38,481 bases of DNA from Pseudomonadota bacterium (GTDB lineage Bacteria > Pseudomonadota > Alphaproteobacteria > Rhizobiales > Beijerinckiaceae), in NCBI GenBank assembly GCA_021777795.1, contig JAJYDD010000002.1:1-38481 (forward strand). Direction: 5' to 3'. Below, piece by piece: positions 16,473-23,488 of this stretch. Positions within the stretch are counted from its first letter, which is position 1. Each line of letters opens with the position of its first letter. The notes under the pieces are model-generated. The model saw only the letters and a list, made by a program, of their open reading frames with translations. It did not search any database and was not told where the DNA came from. A program made the translations under genes and the position numbers.

Positions 16473-17601
16473 ATGCGCGCCGAAGCTGAAACACTGGTTC
16501 ATGACATCAAGCAGTCCATGGGACTGCTGAGGAGGCATCTTTGACGTCGAATCCTCGACGCGCCGCCTCGCGGAACTGAACGCCAAATCCGAACATCCCG
16601 ATTTCTGGAACGACGCCGAAGCCGCGCAAAAGCTGATGCGCGAGCGCACTCAGCTTGAGGATCGGCTTGGCGCGCTGGCGAAGCTCGATCGTGAGCTTGA
16701 GGACGCCACGACGCTCATCGAACTCGGCGAGGCCGAGGACGACGCGGCCACAGAACAGGAAGGCCTCGCGTCGTTGCGCGCCCTGAAGGCGGAAGGGGAT
16801 CGCCGCCAGCTCGAAGCGCTGCTGTCGGGCGAAGCGGACGCCAACGACACATATCTCGAAGTCCATTCCGGCGCCGGCGGCACCGAGAGCTGCGATTGGG
16901 CGCGCATGTTGCTGCGCATGTATGTGCGCTGGGGAGAACGGCGCGGCTTCCAGGTCGAGGTGATCGAAGAAACGGCCGGCGACGAGGCAGGCATCAAATC
17001 CGCCACCATCGTCGTCAAGGGCCATAACGCGCATGGCTGGTTGAAGACGGAATCGGGCGTTCACCGCCTCGTGCGCATTTCGCCGTTCGATTCCAACGCG
17101 CGCCGGCACACCAGTTTCGCCTCCGTGTGGGTGTTTCCGGTCGTCGACGATCGCATCGTGATCGACATCAACGAGAGCGATTGCAAGATCGACACCTACC
17201 GCGCATCTGGCGCCGGCGGCCAGCACGTCAACAAGACGGAATCGGCGGTTCGCATCACCCATATTCCGAGCGGCATCATCGTGGCCTGCCAGATGGAGCG
17301 CTCGCAGCATAAGAATCGCGCCACCGCCTGGAACATGCTGCGCGCCCGGCTTTACGAGAAGGAGCTTGAGAAGCGCGAGGCGGCCATAAGCGCCGATTCG
17401 GCCTCCAAGACCGAAATCGGCTGGGGCCATCAGATTCGCTCTTACGTCCTGCAACCCTATCAGATGGTCAAGGATCTGCGCACCGGCCACACCTCCGGCA
17501 CGCCGTCCGAAGTGCTCGATGGCGCGCTCGATGAATTCATGGAAGCCTCGCTGGCGCAAAAGCTCAGCGGCCGCACCGTGCAGGTCGAAGACGTCGACTG
17601 A
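16473..17601 (+). CDS. prfB: Peptide chain release factor 2 (programmed +1 frameshift)
   Basis: RF2 terminates translation at UGA and UAA. The gene is read as 16473-16541 joined to 16543-17601. A short zero-frame leader of 23 codons ends in CTT TGA C, and a +1 shift at CTT continues as DVESSTRRLAELNAKSEHPD. The product is about 375 aa. The peptidyl-tRNA hydrolysis motif GGQ lies in YRASGAGGQHVNKTESAVR. The stop-recognition tripeptide of RF2 appears to be the SPF in VRISPFDSNARRHTS. The C-terminus is HTSGTPSEVLDGALDEFMEAS onward. UGA-dependent frameshifting is the known autoregulation of prfB. Odd: a near-identical copy of the last coding bases follows the stop codon. Confidence 0.96.
16530..16545 (+). 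promoter_or_regulatory. prfB: prfB programmed frameshift signal
   Basis: The site reads AGG AGG CAT CTT TGA C. An internal Shine-Dalgarno sequence aggagg (16530-16535) lies three bases before the slippery CTT (16539-16541), which is followed by in-frame TGA (16542-16544) and C. Spacing and bases match the well-studied Escherichia coli arrangement (SD-like AGGGGG, TAT, CTTTGAC). When RF2 is scarce, pausing at the UGA favours a +1 slip into the long frame. Confidence 0.95.
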
Positions 17602-17626
17602 TTGCAGGTCGAGGACGTCGACTTAT
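17579..17626 (+). repeat. 24 bp tandem duplication covering the prfB stop codon
   Basis: Unit 1 (17579-17602) holds the last seven prfB sense codons (partly), the TGA stop and one more base. Unit 2 (17603-17626) follows directly and matches at 22 of 24 positions. The differences are A to G at the 11th base and G to T at the 22nd, which turns the second copy's TGA into TTA. The unit length is a multiple of three, so read-through would add another QVEDVD. Similar microduplications sit at fae and mch. Confidence 0.9.
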
Positions 17627-17642
17627 TGAACGCGCGGGCGCC

Positions 17643-18317
17643 TTACGCCCAATCCGCCGGCCCGATGCGGCCGTCGTGCAGCGCGCTCGCCACCAGGACG
17701 CCCGCCGCGCCGGCGCTTTTCAGCGCCGTCAGATCGGCGCCGTCGCGCACGCCGCCTGCCGCATAAAGCCGGCGCCCGTCGGCGCGCGCGCGGATCGCGG
17801 CGAGGCGCTCGAAATCCGGCCCCGCCCCGCCGCCGACGCGATGCAGCGTCATCACGATGACGCGCTCCGGCCACAGGCCCGGCCGAGACAACAGTTCCGG
17901 CGGACCCTGAAACGCCTCGCCGCGAAAATCCAACGACAGCAGCGCATCCCGGCGCGAGGCGACGAGCGCCGCATCGGCTTGCGATTCGCTGCCGAGCACG
18001 GGTACGCCGTAAAGTTGCGTCGCCTCGACCGTCGCCAGCGTCGCCGCGCCATTGTCAATCCAAAGCTCGACATCCGGAAACGCCTCGCGCAGCCGGGCGA
18101 GGGCGGCGAAATTGTCGCCGCGCCCCCGGATCGCGTCGAGATCGGCGATATAGAGCGTCGGGAACGGCCCGAGCCGCATGAGTCCTCGCGTGACGTCGAT
18201 GGGATCGGCCGTCGCGGACAACGGCGTCTCGATCGGCCGGTAGGCGTCGCGATCGCCCATTTTGGCGCGCACCACGCGCCCCTCGATGAGGTCGAGGACG
18301 GGAATCACTTGCATCAT
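17643..18317 (-). CDS. HisA-like TIM-barrel protein of the methylotroph cofactor cluster
   Basis: A 224 aa half-barrel-repeat protein related to HisA (the archaeal/methylotroph HisA-related group). It is not part of a histidine operon. Both catalytic aspartates of the HisA fold appear retained: Asp9 in VIPVLDLIEGRVVRA and Asp130 in LLSLDFRGE. The phosphate-binding Gly loops are GGVRDGADL and AGVLVASALHDGRIG near the C-terminus. Family members cluster with H4MPT or methanofuran genes, and a sugar-phosphate or aminoaldose isomerisation in that pathway is inferred, not proven. Its ATG overlaps the preceding DUF447 stop (ATGA, 18314-18317). It is the last gene of a five-gene coupled operon and is convergent with prfB. 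Confidence 0.82.
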   Translation of the reverse strand: MMQVIPVLDLIEGRVVRAKMGDRDAYRPIETPLSATADPIDVTRGLMRLGPFPTLYIADLDAIRGRGDNFAALARLREAFPDVELWIDNGAATLATVEATQLYGVPVLGSESQADAALVASRRDALLSLDFRGEAFQGPPELLSRPGLWPERVIVMTLHRVGGGAGPDFERLAAIRARADGRRLYAAGGVRDGADLTALKSAGAAGVLVASALHDGRIGPADWA

Positions 18318-18868
18318 GGGCCTCCGTGCGCTGCCACTTTCGCCTCCAGCCAGGCGAAGGCCTCCGCCTCGCCGGCGCTGGCGGTCTTGGCGACGATGAC
18401 CTTCAACCGCGCGAATTCGGCTGCGATCTCCGCGCGCGGCAAGAGATCGAGCCGGCTGGTCAGCACGGCGGCCTCGATGACGGCGGCGAGGGCGCGGCTG
18501 AAACCGCCGAAGGGCGCGTGCGTTTCCGCGCGCGCCACCCGGCAGACAAAGCGGGGTCGCTGCGCATCCTCGCGGATTTCGACGACCTCAAGCTCCCAAT
18601 GCGCCAGCGTTTCGGCGAGCCTGAACCCGGCCCCGACGGCGACCAGCGGCCAATCGCGCCGTCCCGTGAGGCAGCCGGCGAAGACCCGGGCGTCGTCGGT
18701 GAGATTGGCGACCGCAAAGGGCCGGGCGCGAAGGTTCTCCAGCGTCGCGGAGGGTCGGAACGGCGCGAGGATCCAACGCTCGCCTTCCGCGATCAAGCCG
18801 AGCGGCGCGATATGGGCGCGGCCCGCCGCGTCGGCGGTGACGACGATGGTCTCGCGGATCAGCGGCAT
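18314..18868 (-). CDS. DUF447 family protein (flavin-binding split-barrel type)
   Basis: A 184 aa protein. The N-terminus PLIRETIVVTADAAGRAHIAPLGLI and the segment FRPSATLENLRARPFAVANLTDD (about 39-61) look like the split beta-barrel of FMN-binding flavin reductases, consistent with DUF447. A helical C-terminal half follows, ending LKVIVAKTASAGEAEAFAWLEAKV. DUF447 proteins are found in archaea and in bacteria that use H4MPT, and none has a function I can cite with confidence. The ATG at 18868 lies one base after the stop of the upstream gene, and its own stop overlaps the HisA-like start. A redox step in cofactor synthesis is a reasonable guess from the fold and neighbours. Confidence 0.8.
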   Translation of the reverse strand: MPLIRETIVVTADAAGRAHIAPLGLIAEGERWILAPFRPSATLENLRARPFAVANLTDDARVFAGCLTGRRDWPLVAVGAGFRLAETLAHWELEVVEIREDAQRPRFVCRVARAETHAPFGGFSRALAAVIEAAVLTSRLDLLPRAEIAAEFARLKVIVAKTASAGEAEAFAWLEAKVAAHGGP

Positions 18869-18869
18869 G

Positions 18870-20249
18870 TCAGCTCCTCGCCTTGGCGCGCAAGGTGTGG
18901 CCGGCGTCGGCGAGCCGCGTGCGGTCCTCGGCCGGCCGGTCGGCCGCGACCCCCCAGTCCAGCGGCTCGTCCTGCGCGTAGCGCTTGCCAAGGCGAAAGG
19001 CGATCTCCGCCTTCTGCAATTCGGCGCCAAGATAGAAGGCGTGCGCGCCGTCGTTTTCCACGGCGAGCTTGTCGAACAGCGCCAAGGCGTCCGTGGCGAC
19101 CCAATGGCCCAGGGCGTTGAAGACATGCACGCCGTCGGCGGCGACCTCGATGCGGAAATTGCGGTCCTTCACTTGCGCCGCCGTGGCGGCGATCTCGGCC
19201 GGGGTGTTGGGAAACGGCGTGCGGTCGTGAACCTGCAACAGCGCGCGGCCATAGCCCTTGGGCAGACTGTGATCGCGGCGCGCCGCGAACATTATGCGGC
19301 GCGCCGCGTCATGTTCCTCCACCGTTCGGCGGGTATGTGGGCTCACCTGCACCGTCAGCGCATTGGCGATGCGCAGTTCCGAGCAGACCCCCAGCAGCAG
19401 GGCCGTCACGCCGGCGCTGTCGGCCTCCGTCAACTCCGTCAGGTTGCCCGTGCCCATTATCATCTCGGCATCCGGCAGGCGGGCGCGCAATTCACGGTAG
19501 CGGGCGAGCGAATCGGAAAAGCCGAAATGGATGGGGTCGAGGATCGGATCGAGGATCGGCCGCAATGCACGCGCCCGCTCGTAGGCGCGCACGAGCGAAT
19601 CGAGATCGCCGTGGCTCGCGGGGATCAACACCGGGCGCGCGCCGCCGGCGAGGTCGAGCGTATGCTCCGTCAGGCTCAGCAGATAATCCGCCCCCGCCGC
19701 CGCGCCGCGCCGCAGTTCCTCGGGATGGGCGGAATCGACGCTCACCGCGCATCCCTCCGCCTTCAACCGTCGCACCGCCGCTTCAAGATGGGCGAACGGC
19801 GTATCGGGCAGGCAGCCGAGATCGACGACGTCGGCGCCAGCGCGCCGCAGCGCGCCCGCGCGCGCGCTCAGCGCGTCGAGCGACAGCGCGGAAGCATCGA
19901 CGATCTCAGCGAAGATGCGCAGGTCATGGCCGGCGAGATCGGGCGGGCCGCCGCCTTTGCCGAAATAGGCCGGCAGGTCCTTCACTTCGTCCGGGCCGCG
20001 CTCGAAGGTCGCGCCAAAGGCTTGCGCCAGGCGGTCGAGATCGGCCCGGCAGCGGCCCGGCAACACGACGCGGCTCGCTGGCAGCGGGCGGGGCAGGCGA
20101 TTCATCAAGATCGGTTCGGTCATCAACGCGGCGACCTTCACGCCGATGTCCAGGATTTCATAGGCGAAGGGCGGCGCCATCGCGGCGAGCACGGCTTCGA
20201 GCCTCGGCCTTGCGAGCCGCCCGGTGACGAACAGCAGGCGCTCGCTCAT
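18870..20249 (-). CDS. Dihydropteroate synthase-like protein of archaeal/methylotroph type
   Basis: A 459 aa protein with an N-terminal domain starting ERLLFVTGRLARPRLEAVLA. A central pterin-binding-like TIM barrel covers about residues 155-330 (GADVVDLGCLPDTPFAHLEA, VSVDSAHPEELRRGAAAGAD, MIMGTGNLTELTEADSAGV). A C-terminal domain of about 100 residues follows (RIEVAADGVHVFNALGH onwards). This three-part layout matches the DHPS-related proteins of methanogens and methylotrophs, not folate FolP. Candidate roles are condensing a pterin pyrophosphate, or the analogous furan pyrophosphate coupling in methylofuran synthesis. A 12 bp tandem repeat near 19538-19560 gives the peptide DPILDPI. It overlaps the flavoprotein gene by 4 bp (ATGA). 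The reaction is inference. Confidence 0.82.
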   Translation of the reverse strand: MSERLLFVTGRLARPRLEAVLAAMAPPFAYEILDIGVKVAALMTEPILMNRLPRPLPASRVVLPGRCRADLDRLAQAFGATFERGPDEVKDLPAYFGKGGGPPDLAGHDLRIFAEIVDASALSLDALSARAGALRRAGADVVDLGCLPDTPFAHLEAAVRRLKAEGCAVSVDSAHPEELRRGAAAGADYLLSLTEHTLDLAGGARPVLIPASHGDLDSLVRAYERARALRPILDPILDPIHFGFSDSLARYRELRARLPDAEMIMGTGNLTELTEADSAGVTALLLGVCSELRIANALTVQVSPHTRRTVEEHDAARRIMFAARRDHSLPKGYGRALLQVHDRTPFPNTPAEIAATAAQVKDRNFRIEVAADGVHVFNALGHWVATDALALFDKLAVENDGAHAFYLGAELQKAEIAFRLGKRYAQDEPLDWGVAADRPAEDRTRLADAGHTLRAKARS

Positions 20250-20791
20250 AAGGCGAGGTCGGCCCGCCGTCGCGCCAGCGCCTCGGCAAGCTCGCTTGGA
20301 GAATCGACGGCGGTTACGCCCTCGAAACGGCCGAGCTTGTCGCGGTTCTCAAGGTCGATCGGGCGCGGATAGACCTTCACCATGCCTTTCGGCGCTTCGG
20401 TCAGCAACTCGGGCGCGGTGTCGCAGGCGAAGACGATGATCGGCACGCGCGTCTTGCCGCCGTGGGCGAACACGTTGGAAACCAGATCGTCGGAGACGCC
20501 ATAGACGAATTTGGCGACCGCGTTGGAGGTCGCGGGGGCGACGACGACGGTGTGATAGACGCCATAATAGAACTGGCCGATGGGCGCGGCGCTGGCGGTC
20601 TTGTCCTGGAAAACGCGGCAGGTCTTGGGCAGGTTCAACTCCTGCTTGTACATGCGCAGCACCTCCGCCGCCGCTTTGCTGAGAAAGAGGTCGAGGTCGG
20701 GGAGATCCCTCACCAGGGAGAATGTCTCTTTTATATAATGCCCGGAGCCGGTGATCGCCCAGGCCCAGCGCGGAATCTTAGGGTTGCTCAT
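20246..20791 (-). CDS. Flavoprotein, dihydromethanopterin reductase-like (DmrX/AfpA/DmrB type)
   Basis: A 181 aa flavoprotein of the archaeoflavoprotein/HFCD fold. The N-terminal nucleotide-binding strand is WAWAITGSGHYIKET (residues 9-23). The FMN-contact motif is TVVVAPATSNAVAKFVYGVSD (about 80-100), and IIVFACDTAPE follows. Relatives in archaea and some proteobacteria reduce dihydromethanopterin to H4MPT, the final synthesis step. That function is likely here because the gene lies between DHPS-like and kinase genes, and no DmrA-type enzyme is visible in this window. Both junctions are ATGA overlaps (20788-20791 and 20246-20249). An unrelated flavoprotein decarboxylase role is less likely. 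Confidence 0.83.
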   Translation of the reverse strand: MSNPKIPRWAWAITGSGHYIKETFSLVRDLPDLDLFLSKAAAEVLRMYKQELNLPKTCRVFQDKTASAAPIGQFYYGVYHTVVVAPATSNAVAKFVYGVSDDLVSNVFAHGGKTRVPIIVFACDTAPELLTEAPKGMVKVYPRPIDLENRDKLGRFEGVTAVDSPSELAEALARRRADLAL

Positions 20792-21390
20792 GCGTCAAGC
20801 CGTATCTCGGGGAAGGCTGCGCCGTCGAGCCCTTCGGCAAGCCGATCGGCCGACTCGGGCGCCGCCAGAAAGGCGCGGACCTTGGTCCCGCCGAGATAGG
20901 CTGGAAACAGGGGATCGACAACGCCGTCCCGCGCAAGCTCGCGGGCGGAGGCCGGCACGCCGTGCTTGACGAGGATCAGCCGCTCGGCGCCAAGCTGGCC
21001 CGCAAGCCAGACGGCGAGGCTATCGGAAGTCAAATCCCAGCTCGGCTTCAGCCCCGCCGCCAGCGCCATGCGTTCCGGCGACCAGATCGGCGTTCTGCCG
21101 CGCCGCAGAGCGTCCCGCAACGCCGCCTCCGAATCGGCAAGCGCGAACCCCGGCCGCAGGCTCGCCAGCGCGCGGCCGAACTGGCTCATCGCCATCATCG
21201 CCATTTCGTGCGCGGCGACATCGTCAAATCCGATCTGGGCTTGCTGCGCGCGCACCGCGTCGGCGAAGGGGCCGCCGCCGGGCACGATCACGAGGCGCCC
21301 GGCGTGGCGGGATATCGCATCAAGCCATTCGCCGAGCCTACCGCCTCGCGCTTGCGCGCCGCCGAGCTTGAGGACGACGAGGGGGTTCAT
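20788..21390 (-). CDS. Amino-acid-kinase-fold protein, MfnE-like
   Basis: A 200 aa protein of the aspartokinase/carbamate-kinase fold. VVLKLGGAQARGG (5-17) is the N-terminal phosphate loop and RLVIVPGGGPFADAVR (32-47) the second Gly loop. SWDLTSDSLAVWLAGQLGAERLILVKHG is the C-terminal nucleotide-binding region. It is shorter than usual amino acid kinases and resembles the kinase that phosphorylates the aminomethylfuran phosphate of methanofuran (MfnE). With the neighbouring cofactor genes this makes a methylofuran role plausible, though a pterin role cannot be excluded. It is the first gene of the coupled operon. No strong ribosome-binding site precedes ATG 21390, and the gap to the secreted unknown upstream is only 39 bp. 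Confidence 0.78.
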   Translation of the reverse strand: MNPLVVLKLGGAQARGGRLGEWLDAISRHAGRLVIVPGGGPFADAVRAQQAQIGFDDVAAHEMAMMAMSQFGRALASLRPGFALADSEAALRDALRRGRTPIWSPERMALAAGLKPSWDLTSDSLAVWLAGQLGAERLILVKHGVPASARELARDGVVDPLFPAYLGGTKVRAFLAAPESADRLAEGLDGAAFPEIRLDA

Positions 21391-21429
21391 GCCGAGCCCG
21401 CAGCCAAGGCGAGCGGCGGCGAAGCGGGG

Positions 21430-21945
21430 CTAATGGCCATTAGCCCCTTGCCAGTGGCTATGTCCCGAATATCCCCCCGCGCCAAATCCGCGCGAATGAA
21501 GGCCCGAAAGACCGAAACCCTGGATCGTTGACAAGAAATTGTCGAAAAACCCAGGCTGCTCCGCCTCGAAAGCGTCAAGCGAGGCGGCGGAGCGGAATTT
21601 CCACGGCGTCGCCGGATCGGCGCGACTGCCGAGCGTCAGCTTGCGGGTGTCCCAGTCGATGCAGGCCGTCGCGTTCTCGTTCTTGGTGATGAGGCAGACC
21701 GAGCGTCCCTTTGCGGTCGCGAGCAGCCGCGTGAAGCTGACATAGGAGCCGTCGGGCCGCTGGAAAACGTAAGACGAGCTTTTGTCGAGCTTCGTTTCGA
21801 CGCCGCCATGCGCCTTCGCCTGCTCGATCAGCTTGTCCCAGGATTTGTCGCTATCGGTCGCGCTCGCCAAAGCCGGGCCGCAGGCCAGCAAGCCGATCGT
21901 CAAGCTCAAACAAGCCCAACTCAAGCCCTGCCCCGTCATCGCCAT
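21430..21945 (-). CDS. Secreted protein of unknown function
   Basis: I do not recognise this 171 aa protein. It has a signal peptide (about 1-28, ending GPALASATD). A compact domain of roughly 100 residues follows, with the strand-like stretches SYVFQRPDGSYVSFTRLL, GRSVCLITKNENATACIDWDT and LTLGSRADPATPWKF. There is one Cys pair (VCLI and ACID). The C-terminus is Gly/Ser/His-rich (SRGFGAGGYSGHSHWQGANGH) and may be flexible or bind metal. It is 39 bp upstream of the kinase-like gene on the same strand and could share its transcript, but nothing links it functionally to cofactor synthesis. A periplasmic location is likely. Confidence 0.7.
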   Translation of the reverse strand: MAMTGQGLSWACLSLTIGLLACGPALASATDSDKSWDKLIEQAKAHGGVETKLDKSSSYVFQRPDGSYVSFTRLLATAKGRSVCLITKNENATACIDWDTRKLTLGSRADPATPWKFRSAASLDAFEAEQPGFFDNFLSTIQGFGLSGLHSRGFGAGGYSGHSHWQGANGH

Positions 21946-22069
21946 ACCCTCAAGAAATGAGCCGTCTCCCCCATATCAATTCGCTTCGGATAAGGAACGC
22001 AAATCCGAGAGCGTGCGTATATCGCGAGCAGGGCGCGAGTATCGCGGTCGCGGGACTGCGGCGCGGTGA

Positions 22070-23488
22070 CTAACCGCTGGCGTCCGGACGCCTCTTGACC
22101 CTCAGCGGCAGGCCGTTGGCCGAGCGCAGGGTCAGCCGCGACACCGGCTCCGGCTGATGGCCGGGAACGGGCGAGAATTCGAAGCGGCGCAGCAACTGCG
22201 CCAAGGCCAGCGTCGCCTCCTGCATCGCGAACGCGGTCCCCGAGCAGACGCGCGGCCCCATGCTGAACGGCAGAAAGGCGCAGGCGCGCGCCGATTTCGT
22301 CGCGGGATCGGCGAAACGGTCGGGATCGAACTGATGCGCGTCGGTCCAGTAGACGCCGTGGCGATGCATGAGCCAAGTCGGCACGATGGTCTGGGCGTGC
22401 GCTTCGACCACCTGCCCGCAGAGTTGCGTCGGCGCTGCGGCGTCGCGCGCGAGGAAGGCGACGGGTGGATAGAGCCGCAGCGTCTCCTGAAACACGTCGC
22501 GGATGAACGGCACGCGGCGCATGTCGGAAAATTCCGGCGCGCGCGACCCCAGCGCCGCGTCCGCTTCGGCGCGCATGCGCTCCTGCACGTCCGGCCGGTT
22601 GGCGATCAGGTAAAGCGCCCAGCCCAGCGCGGCGGCGGAGGTTTCGTGTCCCGCCAGGAAAAGCATCGCCACCTGATCGAGCAATTCCTTCTCGTCGAAG
22701 CGCGTCCCGGTGACGGGATCGGGGGCCGAGATGAGGGTGGCCAGAATGTCGTTGTCCGGCGCCGGCTCGCCGGCCGCGATCTTGGCGAGCCGGCGCGCGA
22801 TCGGGCGCTGCAACGCGCGCCGGATAATCGCTGCGTCGCGCCGCCCACGCCAATAAGAGGGCAGCAGAAAGGTCGGCGCGCCGAGCAGCGACAAAAACCC
22901 ATGCGCGTAGGCGATGCGCTGGAACCGTTCGAACGACGCAAAAATCTCGTGCGCGTCGCGCTCGCTCATCGGCTCGGAATAGAGCGTGCGAAAGATCACG
23001 TCGCCGGCGAAATGCATGGTCTCGACATCGACGTCCATGACCGCGCCGCCCATCTCCGGCGTCCGTTCGACGAGCCGCGCCTCCATCGCATCGCAAGCGT
23101 CGCGCATCAGCCCGAACACCTCGCGCACCCGCGCATTCTCGAACGCCTGGTCGATGATCGCGCGCTGGCGCCGCCAGGCCTCGCCGTTCGAGACGAAGAT
23201 GCTGTAGCCGGTCAGCGCCCGCAGCATCGAATCCATCAGATGCGCCTTGGGGAAGCGCGTCGCGTCGCTGACCAGAACCTGACGGATCGCGTCGGGATCG
23301 CGCGCGAGATAGACAGTGCGCTTCGGCCGAAAAGGGAGACGCGGCAGCGGATGGCGGCTGACCCCGATGAAATCGTAGGAGCCGCGCAGGAACAGCGAAA
23401 GCCCGGAATTGAGAAACTGGCGCGCCCGCGCAAGCGGCGAGGCTTTCTGCTCGGATGCGACCGGGCGCGGGGGGACGAAAGCGTTCAT
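22070..23488 (-). CDS. Cytochrome P450
   Basis: Haem-thiolate monooxygenase of 472 aa with all core motifs. The I-helix oxygen-binding motif is AGHETS (279-284) and the K-helix ExxR is ETLR (335-338). The haem loop is FSMGPRVCSG (408-417) with ligand Cys415, and the C-helix has WRRQRAIIDQAFENAR near 105. There is no N-terminal membrane anchor, so it is probably soluble. The RRxxxxxAF-type C-helix and PERF-like FDPDRFADP (387-395) resemble bacterial P450s of the CYP4/CYP102-like clan. No ferredoxin or reductase gene lies nearby. Its ATG overlaps the preceding hydrolase stop (ATGA, 23485-23488), suggesting the two act together, for example on lipids. The substrate is unknown. Confidence 0.92.
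   Translation of the reverse strand: MNAFVPPRPVASEQKASPLARARQFLNSGLSLFLRGSYDFIGVSRHPLPRLPFRPKRTVYLARDPDAIRQVLVSDATRFPKAHLMDSMLRALTGYSIFVSNGEAWRRQRAIIDQAFENARVREVFGLMRDACDAMEARLVERTPEMGGAVMDVDVETMHFAGDVIFRTLYSEPMSERDAHEIFASFERFQRIAYAHGFLSLLGAPTFLLPSYWRGRRDAAIIRRALQRPIARRLAKIAAGEPAPDNDILATLISAPDPVTGTRFDEKELLDQVAMLFLAGHETSAAALGWALYLIANRPDVQERMRAEADAALGSRAPEFSDMRRVPFIRDVFQETLRLYPPVAFLARDAAAPTQLCGQVVEAHAQTIVPTWLMHRHGVYWTDAHQFDPDRFADPATKSARACAFLPFSMGPRVCSGTAFAMQEATLALAQLLRRFEFSPVPGHQPEPVSRLTLRSANGLPLRVKRRPDASG

Noticed and set aside
16473-16544. prfB as a frameshifted pseudogene
   Set aside because: The TGA sits in the exact programmed frameshift context (aggagg, spacer, CTTTGAC), and the rest of the gene is intact.
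17676-20372. Very long open frame (about 900 codons) on the plus strand, antisense to the cofactor operon
   Set aside because: It mirrors the codon structure of the minus-strand genes in high-GC DNA. The translation is Arg/Ala-rich with no domain, while the opposite strand encodes recognisable families.
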